Part shown: one piece after another, positions 46,691 to 59,299 of the stretch
Layout of the letters: each line of letters begins with the position of its first letter
Numbering within the stretch: the first letter of the stretch is position 1
NCBI GenBank assembly: GCA_013396635.1
Contig: WBMW01003261.1
Span: forward strand, 17,919-81,918
From: Penelope pileata
Taxonomy: Eukaryota; Chordata; Aves; Galliformes; Cracidae
DNA length: 64,000 nucleotides
Direction of reading: 5' to 3'
Translations under genes and position numbers: made by a program
The notes under the pieces: generated by a model
The model's database searches: none
Seen by the model: the letters and a program-made list of their open reading frames with translations, nothing else
What the model was told of the DNA's origin: nothing

Positions 46691-49600
46691 CATAAAGCAC
46701 AGATTTTATTCTTATTTCCAACTGTGTCTCTCCTGCATAAGAAAAGAGTTTATCTCACTGAAGTTGTAAGTTGGAAATTTGGCAACCAACATGTTGAGAG
46801 AGTTGTAGAAATGACTAATCTAGGAGGCAGATGCTGGGCTTATTCAATCAGCACTGGCATCTTTCAGTTCATTTCTCACAAATCTTCTTCATTGAACGGA
46901 GTTCCCATGCTTTTTCAGTTGTCAAAAGATTATTATTGTGAAATATTTGCACAGTACTTAAAAATCTTGATTTTAGTGCAAGAAAGACTTGTTCCTGGTA
47001 TTTCACAACACACAGATAGTATTCGAGTTGTCGTTCATTGTGATCAAACATATGCAACTTGTGCTTGCCTATTCTATTCAATATCTATATGGCCTTTTTT
47101 TTCTCTGGATGTCATGTAAAATGATGTTCACCTGCAAATACAGAATTCTGTCTTTGTTCTACTATTAATAAATGTAGAGTAAAGCAAACCTATCATAAAA
47201 TAGCACTGAGAACCATTATTTATTTTCTCTTGCTCCCCCCCCCTTCAAAATTTCATTTATTTTGTTCTTACATATGATATTTATTAGAGCTTTTAGACTA
47301 CTTCCCTTCTTCCTTTGAAATCAGTATCAGTGGGGGTGGTAGAACGAAGACCTTCATTGTCTAGATTTCTCTCCATAGCCTGCTGTCTGATTACCAGATA
47401 ATAGGAGTAAACATCCACTTAATTACTAAGTATTTTGCAACTAAAGCTGTCTGTTAACTATAGTTATAAATAGATCCTACTGCATCATTTCATTCCTATT
47501 CATGACTTCTTTTATTTGTTTGTAGATGAACATTTGGTTGAATTTAATTTTATTTGCAAGCATGTTTGTGATAAGTACAAATAATGCATATGGAAACCCA
47601 AATAAATATTGGCAAGATATGAGACTTCAGAAAAGAGCTTTCATGACCACTTAAGATTCATCTCTTTCTCCTCAAACAACTTCTATTTCTTTTTATGCTA
47701 TAAACTACTGCCACTGAGGTAACATATATACCACTATGCACACATTTTTCTACTAGGAAAAATTTCTATAAAACTGTCACTTCGTTTATTCTCTCCTGTT
47801 AAAATTCCTCTTTCTGTATCTCCCTTACCTGGCCTACATAATTCTAAGAAATATTAGTTTAAACATCTCAGATAACAAAAGCTAAGATCTGGTTTGAACA
47901 AAGTTGTTTTTCAATACAAAATCTAAAAATTAAGGGTAATGCTACAAAAAACTTTTTTGAGAAAAAGATGTGCTATGTATTAACAAACTGAACATACAAT
48001 CAAATTAAAAAGAAACCACAATATTTTTACATTCATAATCATAGATGCAATTTCTGAAGAATCCTAAATCTTGAGAATATTGCAACTTGTACACATTTCT
48101 ATTAAAAAAGGAATCCTTTAGGATTTGTCTATGTGGCACAGTTTTTACTGCTATAGCTTCATTGCTCTAATTCTCCCTGTAGATTCTTATTTTAAAATAG
48201 GTACCATGAGAGGAATCTATAAGTACAATGGTATAGTTACACTAGGATTGTTTTTTTTTGTTTCCATAGGTCTTCCTTCTAGATACATGTTTGATGCAGC
48301 ACATCATTTCAGTATCCATTTCAAAAAGACACAGAGATGGTGATTTACCAGCATAAAACTAGCAGAGCTGGGAAAAGAAACAAAGTCTTAGGTTAACCAC
48401 CACTGTCTCTGCATATACTACAGCTGTACTAGTAAGTTAAATTGCTTTGGATCATTCCTCATATGCTGAGCCAGACTGAAAAGAAAGTTGTTAGAAATCC
48501 TAACTGCGTCAACTTGGCTCACACTAATCACAAATCTTCCCAAACAATTCCCAGCTACAGTTCAGCAATCAAAATGTTTCTGGAATCTGTTACTGTTCTC
48601 CAACAGTGTTCAAGCAGGGTTTGCAACTCCTTCATCCTGTTTTGCGTCTCTGCTGTCACACATTGGATGGGCACTTAAAGGATTATAGTGTGTATTCCCA
48701 TTCTTAGGAGTGAAGAGCAACCTCTTGTCCTCACAGCAGGGGAAGATTGCAGGGGAAAGCAACCTAGGGTTAAAGGAGAGCACACTGCAGTAGCAGTCTG
48801 TGAGGAGATAGGCCATGAGTGGACAGGATGCAGCTCTCAGTGGATCCTCTTTCTTTACCTGTACTGAGACTATGCTGTACACAACAGTGGGATGTACATG
48901 AGGTGAATATGGTGCTTAGCTACCTTCCAGGTTAAACCACAGCATGTGGCTGTGGAGAAAGGGGCATAGTTCAAAGCAAATGGTCCACGTTATATAATAG
49001 AGGCTAGCAGGAGGGCCTGTTATAGAACTTTGGGTTGATTGATTTGTATGTTTCTTCTGATATTTTTCTTAAGTGAAGGCAACTGAGGTACAGAAAGAGA
49101 ATGTGCTGGGGAAATGTAAAGCATGGGAAAGAAGCCATATCTGTTTTTAAAGCTTGACTTGGCTTGTGGCTGATGGAATGCTGCTGCAATGCTCATTAAT
49201 ATTTTTATGGAAAAACCCTGAGCTGGATAGAGGTAGTGAGGTCAGGCAAGAGCTAAATGTACTCGATCCTGCTGTGAATCCTGCATTCAAAATAGTTTGC
49301 CTGCATTCTCATGCAGATTGTATAAATCACTCCAAGTAAAAGAAGTTTTGAAAAGCACTAAACATGCTGGCATTCAGCCTATCCCTCATCATTTTCTATT
49401 TCAAAATCAGCTGGCAAAACACTTCAATGAGATGCTACGGAATTGCAGGTCCTAATTCAAATACAGATGCTGCAGTTGTTTCAATGGCAGCAAATTTCAG
49501 GCAGAAGAAAACAGTATTTGTGAATCTTCCTTGACAGTCTTCGGAGTGAGGGACTGGAAGCCCCTCCATTTGCTACATTCTGCAGATGCCCATGACTACA

Positions 49601-52600
49601 GGGAGAAGTGAAGAATGAGAATTTGTTTTCAGTGAGTTTGCGTCCATTTTCAAAATCCTTGTGTAGCTGTAATTGTGCAAAATCTTCACAACTTGCTGAC
49701 ATTGTAGACATGTACCAACCATGAGTAGACAATCTGCACCATGATCTTTGTACCATCTGTCTAGTACGAATTTTCTGCTCTCAAGTGTTTGCACGTTGAA
49801 TAGGAAGAGTCACAGTAATCTTCCTTACATTTTTATGATAGAGTTGTGGAATACATGGAAAGACAAGTTCATACATGCTAGCAAAGCATATTTTCCAGAA
49901 CAGTCCTTTCGTATATAACCATTCCTCTTGTGTGTACAAAGGAAAATCCTAGTTGTCCTAACATTACAAAAGAGAAAATGAAGAAGGGAAGAAAGAGGAC
50001 AACTTTGAGACGATACTGGAGTAATGAACAGTCAGTTTAAAGTATTATTAACTTTGTTCATTGCCTAACAACAAAGCTGTAGCAATAATTACCATAAAGA
50101 TTATGTGTAGTCCAATTGCAGATGAAGCACTCTTTAGGCAATGGACAGCCATGAGGAAACAGTTGTGTGTGAGTCTGTTCCCATTGTGGTCTGTGTTTGG
50201 GGCAGATCTCAGAAACATCTGCTTTGTACCTGATAGAAATCGAAATTCTGCAGAGATCTTTTACAGTGTGTCTGAGCATCTTCTGAGTAAGTACTCGATT
50301 TATTTCCATCACAGTGCAGTCTCGTGTTTGAGAGAGGTATGAGCCTTTCCCCTTCAGCAATTACTCTGTAAGTTTTGATAAGCATTTCTAATCAAAATGC
50401 CATTCTGCTCAAATTTGAACAGATGTTTTATCTCCTGTATCTACATGAAGTAGATATCTACATATGTCAGGTGACGATTTAAGCAGTTAAACAATTTAAG
50501 CAGTTAAATGGGAATATGAAGCAAACACTGGAACTGAGAACTAGAGAGTATGAATTTTTATTAAGAAAAAAAAGAAATGTCTATTGACATCAAGTCTTGT
50601 GAACAAATAAAAAAATACTGTTTCTAATGCAGTTTATTCCTGTAAATCAATTGTATATACCAAATATATGAGCATTTTATTAATGTGATTCTCTTCTTAA
50701 GTAATAATAGCAAAAGAAGGAATGATTGATGCTACAGAAAAAGGAATGAACTTTGGCTGTTGATTTGTAGCTCCCTCCCTTCTTTCAGAGATGTCATCAT
50801 TGAACTGCTCAGAATTGAGAAATATCGGCCTAAGGCAGTAAATTAACCTGCTAACAGTAAAGTTGACTATTCACATGAAACAGAGGTGCATAATCAGAGG
50901 AACCAGGCGAAAGGAGATATATTAATTCTCAGTCCCAAGAAGAAGTGGAAGCACCAAACACAGTCATTATATATAAATAAATAAGACAATCAATGAACGG
51001 AGAATTACTTTTAGTAGACATCTATTGTAAAGCAAAAATTCTTTTTGGGACTTCTGCAAGAAAACAATCAAACAAACGAACAAACGAAAAAACAGCACAA
51101 AACTTTGTTCCTTTTTTTTTTTTTTTTTTAAGCATAAAGTATCAGGTCTTAGCTATGTTTGGTATCTTCCATCTATCCTTTAGCCAGTGTGGCTTCTCAA
51201 TACAACCTGCAGGTGACACTGCACAGACACAGGAAATCCTTCAAGTATAGAGAGGGTCTGTCAAGCAACAAACTATGTCTAAATGTTGCATGTCTAGAGT
51301 ATGTGGGAGAGATCAAAACAGTATATTTTAATGTGAACAATCTTACTCAGTGAACAATGCACAGCCTCAGTCTTGGATTACAAAACAATACAAGGCTACA
51401 GAATCCAGCTCAGCTCCTGTAAACTGAAAAGAAGTAAGGCAGGCTAGGGCTGTACCAGGATGTATAGGAGCCCTGTGGAATCCTTTTTGGAGACGGCAGG
51501 TGGTTTACATGCAGACATCTTGCCTTTCCATTTGAAAGGTTATAACTCATGGTGGCTGATTCTAAGCATTTTCACTTCTTGTTCATTTAATGGGAAGCAA
51601 GAATAAAGTGCCTCAGCCTTAGTGCAATGTGACGTACTATGTACAGGATGTACAAGATTTCTATGTTTGTTAAGTTTGATTAGATTCAGTTAGCCTTCTG
51701 TAACCTCTTGGAGACATTGTCTTACAAAGCAAAAGGTAGTCAGTAAGCAGCCATCTTAATGCACTGGCTGGACATTAATATTTTGGTTGTCATGGCAACA
51801 ACACTATTTAAAATAAATGCAACTGCAGAACGTGCAAAGAAAATACCTTTCAAAATTAAAAATGGAACTGATAAACTTTTCAGTAAGAAAACTTAATAGA
51901 AATATTTAATTAAATCTTTAAATTTGGTACCATGAAGGATTTCTGCATGTCCCAAATACCATAATTTAACACAAACTTGAAAAACTGTAGATACCACTCA
52001 AAACAAAACAATTCTGTATTACAATAGTATATAATGAAAACAGGAGAAAAGTTGTTAAGTGGGCCTCAATTTACCTCTGGAATATTGTAGTAATAATGAA
52101 AAGTAGATGATTTGTTAATGTTGAAGTATTTAAATTTGATATTCTGTGACATGGGGTATGTGTAAATTACGATCTCCCTATCAGAATAAGTGTCTTAACT
52201 GTAAACAGTCACAATACTGCCGCTCAGTATAATTTTCAAGGAGCTGAAATTTTCAATTAAAGATCAGAATGGCCAACACAAATGTTCTTCTTTATTCTTC
52301 ATAATAGCCTTGGGAATTTCCAGCCAAACCCTCTTGGAAGTGATTACTTTTTATTAATTCATATTACTAAATATAATTTTTTTTTCTTTCCCTGGAGCAA
52401 CATGAGTTCCCCAAATTAAAGAAATAAGATGTAGTACACCCAACATAACTGTCTACTCAACTGCCTACTTTACCATGCTATAGATTTCAAGATCCAGTTA
52501 TTGACTCCTGAATTTATATTAGGTTATGTTAGTTGCATAAAATTCATCAGGCATTTGTCTGCCAGCAAAATATTGAAGGCCACAAAATTATTCCTGCTTT

Positions 52601-53364
52601 GTCAAAGGAGCCTTTTCTAGTAATATCCATTCTTGACTGAAACTTCACATTTTGCATTGAGAATCTGAAAACAGAAGGAGAGGAATAAAAACACTCAAAG
52701 GGTTTGGTTTTTACAACTGCAGAACAAAATTAAAATTTTAGAGGAAATATTCACAGCCTAGGAGAATAAACTTCAGGAATCTCTGTATTCTGTATCTTCT
52801 ATAGGAAAAAGCATAACTGATTAGATTGAAAACTTTCTGTTTCTTCAATATAAAGTAAGGAACAATAATGTTCATTTGTTTCCGTTATGGGATATCACAT
52901 GATATAATACATAGTAGATCTTAGCAAAACTGAGATTATATCAGCTGGATGCTTTAATAAATCTTAAAGCATGGTAAGGTAAAATAAATAGTATGTTGGT
53001 CTCATTGAGAAGAAAGGTAAGTGATTACTTCAAAAAAGTAATTATCTCAAAAAATGTCCATACTGTGACTGTACATATATTCTGAAGCAATTCCATTAAA
53101 ATATTGAAACTCTTGATGTCATGCAGGATAATTAAATATTTAATCATCTAAGCAGTTACACTTAATGCACAGTATATAGAGCTTAAATTTCCCAAATTAA
53201 GTCACAAAATTTTATTTGAAGACAGGTGAAGTTATTGCAAATCTATATATATACTCTTCAGTCATTAAAAAATTTTAAAATCAAAATCATTAAAAAATAA
53301 TTAAATATGAGAGATTACGGTAATGACCAGCTCTCAGCCAATCCCAAACTTACATGCTCCACCT
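46691..53364. other. Longest repeat-poor stretch, no gene recognised
   Basis: 6.7 kb without a named repeat. Candidate frames (46724-47119, 49481-49756 minus, 50061-50342 with an opposing 100-codon frame) lack motifs and splice context. Simple sequence includes a C9-10 run near 47235, a caaacgaa-type stretch at 51063-51092 and a T-run at 51111-51130. An RFX-type site lies at 51786. Confidence 0.5.
51786..51799. promoter_or_regulatory. Possible RFX X-box (palindrome)
   Basis: GTTGTCATGGCAAC is a near-perfect inverted repeat matching the RFX-family X-box. Such sites bind RFX dimers at ciliary and other genes. A single 14-bp match in 64 kb can arise by chance, and no nearby promoter is evident. 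Confidence 0.3.
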
Positions 53365-54852
53365 AGTTATGTATAAGTCCGTGGTGCCCAATGGGATTCA
53401 TCCCAGGGTACTTGGAGAGCTGGCTGATACACATCATGAGATCCCTCTCAATTATTTTTCAACAGCCTTGGGAATCTAGGGCGGGTCCAGTTGACTGGAA
53501 GCTGGCAAACGTTCCAATTTTCAAAGGCAAGAAAGAGGGCCCTGGTAATTACAGGACTGTCAGTCTCACTTTAGTGCCTCATAAAACTATGGAGAAAATA
53601 ATGCTGAGAGTTATTGAAAAACAGCTGAAGAACAATGTGGCAATTGGTCATAGCCAACAAGAGTTTGTGAGGGGAAGGTCCTGTTTAACTAACTTAATCT
53701 CCTTTTATGACAAGGTTGATCAATCTAGTTGACCAAGGGAATCCAGCTGATGTTATCTTTTTAGATTTCAGTAAAGCTTTTGATATGGTTTCTCAAAGTA
53801 TCCTTCTGAACAAAATGTCCAGCACACAGTTAGACAAAAACATAATGTGATGGGTGAGCAATTGGATGACAGGTTGAGCCCAGAGGGCTATATTAAATGG
53901 GATTACATAGGTCTGGCAGCCAGTCACTAGTGGAGTTCCTCAGGGCTCCATTTTAGGACCAGATGTCTTTAATGTTTTCATTAATGACTTGAATGCAAGA
54001 CTTGAAGGTATACTGGGTAAATTTGTGGACAATACTACATTGGGAGAAGCTGTTGACTCCATTGTGGGTGGTGAGGTCTTGCAGAGAGATCTAGACAAAT
54101 TGGCAAACAGCATGAAATTTAACAGGAGCAAGTGTCAGATTCTGCACCTGGGAAGAGGCATAACCAATGCATACATTCTGGGGGATGAGATGCTGAAGAG
54201 CAGCCCTGCTGAAAGGGATCTGGGGGTCTTGGTTGACAGCAAGTTGACAATGAGTCAACAGTGTGCCCAAGCATACAGGAAGGTCAACTGTATCTTGGGG
54301 TGCATCAAGCACAGCACTGCTAGCTGATCGAGGGAAGCGATCATTCCACTCTACACTGCACTGATGCAGCCTCACCTTGAGTACTGCAGTTTTGGGCACC
54401 ACAGTACAAAAAGGACATAAAACTATTAGAGAGTGTCCAAAGGAGGGCTTCAAAGATTGTGAAGGGTCTAGAGGGGAAGATGTACGAGGAGCAGCTGAAG
54501 TTTGTTTGTTTGTTCAGTCTAGAGAAGAGGACACTGAGGGGAGACCTCATTGCAACATATGACTTTCTCATGAGCGGGAGCTGAGGGACAGGCGCTGGTC
54601 TTATCTCACTGGTGAACAATGATAGAACTGATGGGAACGGCATGAAGCTGCAACAGGGGAGGTTCAGGGGCACTGGAACAGGCTCCCCAGGGAAGTGGTC
54701 ATGGCCCTGAGCTTGCCAGTATTAAAGGAGCATCTGACAATGCTCTCAGGCAGATGATCTGATTTTTGGGTGGTCCTGTGTGTAGCCAGAGGTTGGACTT
54801 AATTGTTATGGGTTCCTTCCACCACAGGATATTCTATGATTCTATGATACTA
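53365..54852 (+). pseudogene. CR1 LINE, 5'-truncated, ORF2 broken
   Basis: Plus-strand CR1 from the fingers region (GNYRTVSLT block at about 53550) through LDFSKAFDMVSQ (near 53765) and QGS-type and NDL-type boxes. The catalytic site reads FVDN (54022-54033) instead of FADD, losing the second aspartate. Next come NRSKCQILHLGR, VDSKLTMSQQC and C-terminal remnants, then the 3' untranslated region and a tail of attctatgattctatgat at 54833-54851. Frameshifts and stops break it at several points, including 53731 and about 54326. Confidence 0.93.
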
Positions 54853-55682
54853 TTTTAAGTGTCACATGACTTTGGTACAAGTGAGAAAGAAACAAAGCAG
54901 CACAGGTTTACGTCCCTATAACACAAGACCTTGAAAATTATGCTTACTGGATCTAAACAGAGTGAAATTCAAAGTTATTGGTCTGGGGTAATATAACCAG
55001 TAAGGGCTATTGGTCTGGGGTAATATAACCAGTATGGACACTGGTAGCTAGTGGAACCATCTAAGTTAGAAAACAAAGAATAGCGAACACAATAGCCTCT
55101 CAGGAGAAAGTATATCTACAAACATCCAGTTCTGTGCAGAAGGTTGAGCTCAAAGTGGCACTGCCATATATAGAGGCTGGGCCAGCCACCAGGACTTGAG
55201 CACCTCAGCCAGTCGCAAAGTGTCCTCCTTCATCATGTCTGTGGTGCTGGTCATGGGAGGACCAAAGGCCTTGACTGGCATGACTGGCATGCATGTCTTT
55301 GGTACAGCATGTGTGTGTGTGTCCATGTATGTGTGTTAGTTCACCCACAATATCCATCCTGCTTAGTAAATAAATCTTGTATCGAACTGAGTAGCATGGT
55401 GCTTTTCTTTTGGCTACCTCCTCCTAAGTTTCACCATGACATAAATTTATCTGAACACTTAGGTAAGCCACAGTATGTAAGAGAATCATGAATGTTTTCT
55501 ATGGTCTGATGGAATGTGATTTGGGTTTCACAGTAGTAAAATAAAGAGATGAATTTTATACACAATTACATATAATAGAGGCAAAAATCCATGAGAGAAA
55601 GTTCTTTTTCTTTTTTTCAGACTTCAGAAAGAAACTCCTAACAAGTAAGTTAAAAAAAGTACTTATTTGTGTTTCAGCAGTG
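54853..55682. other. Mixed DNA, possible LTR-like part
   Basis: Contains a 32-bp tandem duplication (54976-55039) and a TG-rich stretch (55305-55337). A TATA-like catatataga (about 55164) is followed about 200 bp later by AATAAA (about 55370), as in an LTR, but no matched termini are visible. Confidence 0.35.
54976..55039. repeat. Two-copy 32-bp tandem repeat
   Basis: Units 54976-55007 and 55008-55039 share tattggtctggggtaatata and differ at two or three positions near their ends. Confidence 0.85.
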
Positions 55683-55895
55683 GCAACAGCAGGTCACCTC
55701 CACTGGTATAGATTTTTATGACTGCAGCATACAGGTTCTTGTTCATCACTGGTGAAAATGTGTAGCTAATGGTGGTAACTATGTTGAAGAATAATCTTTT
55801 GTAGCTGAGAATTTGCTCTATCAAATAGTGTTATTGTGCTCTTTGTTGAATTTTCCACAGAAATAAGTAGGAGGCACTGCTTTCAGTGTGACTTA
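55683..55895 (+). mobile_element. Mariner DNA transposon 3' fragment
   Basis: Plus-strand remnant of the transposase C-terminus (aatggtggtaactatgttga, then the post-stop tttgtagctgagaatttgct segment) and the end repeat (aaataagtaggaggcactgct). It is the same family as the element at 44537, in opposite orientation. It is more diverged in the terminal repeat, and no left end is seen. Confidence 0.85.
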
Positions 55896-58800
55896 TTTAT
55901 TTTGTTTGGAGAATCTCTGGTAATTCACAGATATAAAATTTGTTTCAATTCTCCCATAGAGCAACATACCAAGCCATCAGAAAATGTCATCAGGCAGCAA
56001 CATATCTGTGGACATTTGTATTCAAACCTGAATGTCATATGGCTGTAGGGAAATCAAAGAAATGAAATAGGATATTTTACCAGGGTTTTGAAGTACTACA
56101 GCCAAAACTTTTCTTTTTATTCTAGACTTACTAGATTGTAGTAGTATAGATGACAAAACAAAATTCATAGTTAATAAATTGTTCATGACCTTTGAGCTCA
56201 CTCATAGGCAACCTACAATGCAAATTTACTTAAGCTTTTACATCAAATTGAACATGAGAAATGTTTTTGACTGTAAATCTTGAGCAAAAAACACTTACTT
56301 CAATAAATCATGTTTACATAGGCTTTGAGAAGCCTTTCAAAACTCTGTGTTTATTTGATCAAACACCTGGATATGGCCATTCACTGCGACATTCTATCTA
56401 TGGAAATTCAGCATGTAAGCATTGCTGGTAGGATCGTGCTGCCAGTCAATGGTGTTTCTCTGCAGAGCAGGAAACTGATGTGCTGTTTGGCTTTCAGACA
56501 GATTTTCAGTTCTTGCAGATTTCTGGCTTTGACATAAAAATCATTCTATAATTTAGGTCTGATATATGTTAGAAATTTGACGTTTGGCTGAGGTCAGAAA
56601 AAAATGATTGAGATCATAGTTAAAAGCACTGCAGTACGGAGAAAGGCCCTTGTAAGCAGACAGGCACTGCTCCTGCAGCTAGCAATTAAGCAGGAAGCTA
56701 GAATGGTTTTAGTTAGACTCAGGAATGCAGCAAAAAGTTTGGGCAGACGGTCAATGGATATAACTTGGCAGGAAGTGACTTGGCAAGGAGTTAGGAGTTG
56801 CAGAACTGAACATAAAACCCAGAATTGCAGGACCAATTTTTCAGGAGACTTAGCTCCAAGGGAAAGATGAGAACTATTAGACTGACTCGCCTTCTGAAAA
56901 CTGGATTACGTGACAGCAAAATCATTAAGCTATACTGGTCCAGGGAAGAATAAACAATAAATCAAGGGCTTTCTAGACTTGTGATTACCACATCAGAGAG
57001 AAATAAGATGAAGAACTGAGTACATTTGCTCAGAATTTTGCTATAAATTTTGCTTTTTGCTATAAATGACCAGAGGGCTTAAGTTAGGTGCACTCAATGC
57101 AGGAACTGGCTGAGGGAGGGAGAGGTTGATAGACTTACAATAGCGCCTGCATGACATGCCAGTTCCCGTCTCATTGTCTTCCCCCATCACCACTCTTTAT
57201 ACTCATATGCAATCTTGCTCTGTACAGCCTTCCTTTATCCCTTCCCTTAAAATTATTTGGTCTCCCTCCTTGTAAAAAATCCTTGGCTTTCTCTTTCGAA
57301 GAGTAGATGAATAAACTGGGGCATCATTCTATACCTCAGCATCTGTAAATAGAACTACAGATCTGACTGGACCATTTTTGAATGATCTTCTGCCAATCCT
57401 AACAATCTTAATAATAACAAACCCAGCAGTACATTTCTTTTCTTTCTCTCTTTCTTTTTCCTCTTTTTCTTCCTTTCTTTTTTTCCTTTTCTCTTTTTCT
57501 TTCCTTTTTTTCTTTCTTTCCTTCTTTCTCTCTTTCTCTTTCTTTTTTTCTTTGTTTCTTTCTTTTTCTTTCTTTCTTTCTACTTTGAGCCTTGAGTTCT
57601 CTATAATACAGCTACTACAGAATTAAGATTCTAGGATTTGGAATGCACAGCCTTCTATGAACTTTTTCTGAAGCTTCTATTTTCACCATGGGCGCAATTC
57701 ATTACTAACACAATATAAAGAAAACATATAGGCTTTGTTTGCTTAGTTGGTTAAATCTGAGTTGAAATTTGTCTTATCTAAAATATTTGAGTTATAAACA
57801 CAAGAAAAAATAGTGTAAATACACAATTAATTTGGAAGATTTCAAATACTTTACTCCTAAGAGTACTCCATTGAACTCTACCACTGAAGTGCTCCTGAAC
57901 TGGTTACTTTTAAAGTCAAGTGAGATGTGATTTACTCAACCTAAAACGAAGAGGCTTTTTCTTCTTTTTTTTTTTTTTTTACCTTCATTGTCAATTACTA
58001 TAGTTCCAAAGCTTCCTCGAAACTGACAAGCAGCACCTTACAAATACAGCTTTTAATATTTTGATAATTTAGTCTTTCATTGTTACTAAATACAGTAGCT
58101 CTTCATCCAGATGATTTCTGTAATGTGGAACTAGCCTTGTTAGTTATTATTTTCTGCAATCTATGATCGTGTACTCATGTAGCATGATTGCTCAAAATAC
58201 TATCTCATCTTTTGAACCGCTATATTGGAATTACTTAAATATATTATGTTAGGATTTTTTGATAAATATATCCCTGTCAACTAGGTCCTCTTTGTATATC
58301 TTAAGTCTACCCTCACTGACATAAAATGCATGACTTTTTCCTGTTTCATTAAGTTCCAGCACAACTTCTTAACCTCCTGAAAAGGGTATGCTAATATAGC
58401 AGACAAGGATGTTTAGCAAGAGCACAACAGGTAACACTCTATATCTTGTGAAGGCCCTTCGACTGAGCTGTGAATAGCTGAAGTTTGTGGCTGTGCAAAG
58501 AACACTTCTTTGGTTTCGAGAGAAAAAGAGGAATGTGAATTATTTCTCAGTCGAGACTAATTCCAAAATATCCTTGCTTTAGTTTTAAATGTGAATTTCT
58601 TAAAAAATAAATAAATAAATAAGAGATATAATTTCTCAACTATATTATATTAAACATTTGCGAGGGTTTATTTTTAGAATGTATAGAACATTATTGATTC
58701 AGTTTTATACTTGTAATAGCAGGACAAGAGATTAAAACCAAAGGCTAGGATATGAAAAGCGTATGACTTAGAGTACAGGATATATTTAGAGTTGCATCGT

Positions 58801-59299
58801 TTCAGCCATTCTCTTTTTTTTCAGATTTTTTATAGCTTTATAAAGAAGGAAAACTGGGAATGTTTGGAGTTACGATGTTTGTCCTGTATTTGTTAAGTGT
58901 ACTTCCCACCGTAATCCACCAGTTACAGTGTAAGTAACCATTACACGTGCTGAGAACCTGCTTTCCTGGAAATGTCTCAGCATTTACCTGCCAGTGGGAA
59001 GTGAAATAATTCCTTATTTTGCTTTACTTGCATTTGCAGCTTTGCAAATTTCAACCCATGATTTTTCTCCATTTTGCACTTCTGGTTCTTTCTCCTAACA
59101 CACCATGGGGGAGAAAGCACCTGTGTGGGATTTATCTGCATATCAGGGTTAAGCCAGAACAGGGCCTAATTCTATTCTTTGGAACAAAAAATGAGTAGTA
59201 CCTTAAGGTTTTACAAAAGAGTTTGATAGATGTGTTCACAGTACAATACTAGCTGTTCCTGATCCTTACAGAGTTGGCCATCTCCCACTTACCAGATGT
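55896..59299. other. Unique DNA plus a long pyrimidine tract
   Basis: No gene recognised. The 56600-57350 part is less AT-rich, has an AATAAA near 57310 and could be an old LTR, but no termini were found. The pyrimidine tract is listed separately. An (AAAT)n run lies at about 58601-58622. Confidence 0.4.
57437..57591. repeat. Polypyrimidine (TTTC)n-type tract, about 155 bp
   Basis: Almost only C and T on the plus strand, with one G (in tttgtttc) in the run. It is an impure tetranucleotide-derived tract. The 82-codon Phe/Ser frame over it is a composition artefact. Confidence 0.92.

Noticed and set aside
50058..50360. Overlapping ~100-codon frames on both strands
   Set aside because: Overlap on opposite strands with no motif. 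Consistent with a locally stop-poor segment.
56580..57350. Possible ancient LTR
   Set aside because: Composition and an AATAAA are suggestive, but I could not find matching TG...CA ends or a target-site duplication.
57378..57626. 82-codon Phe/Ser-rich frame
   Set aside because: Translation of the polypyrimidine tract.
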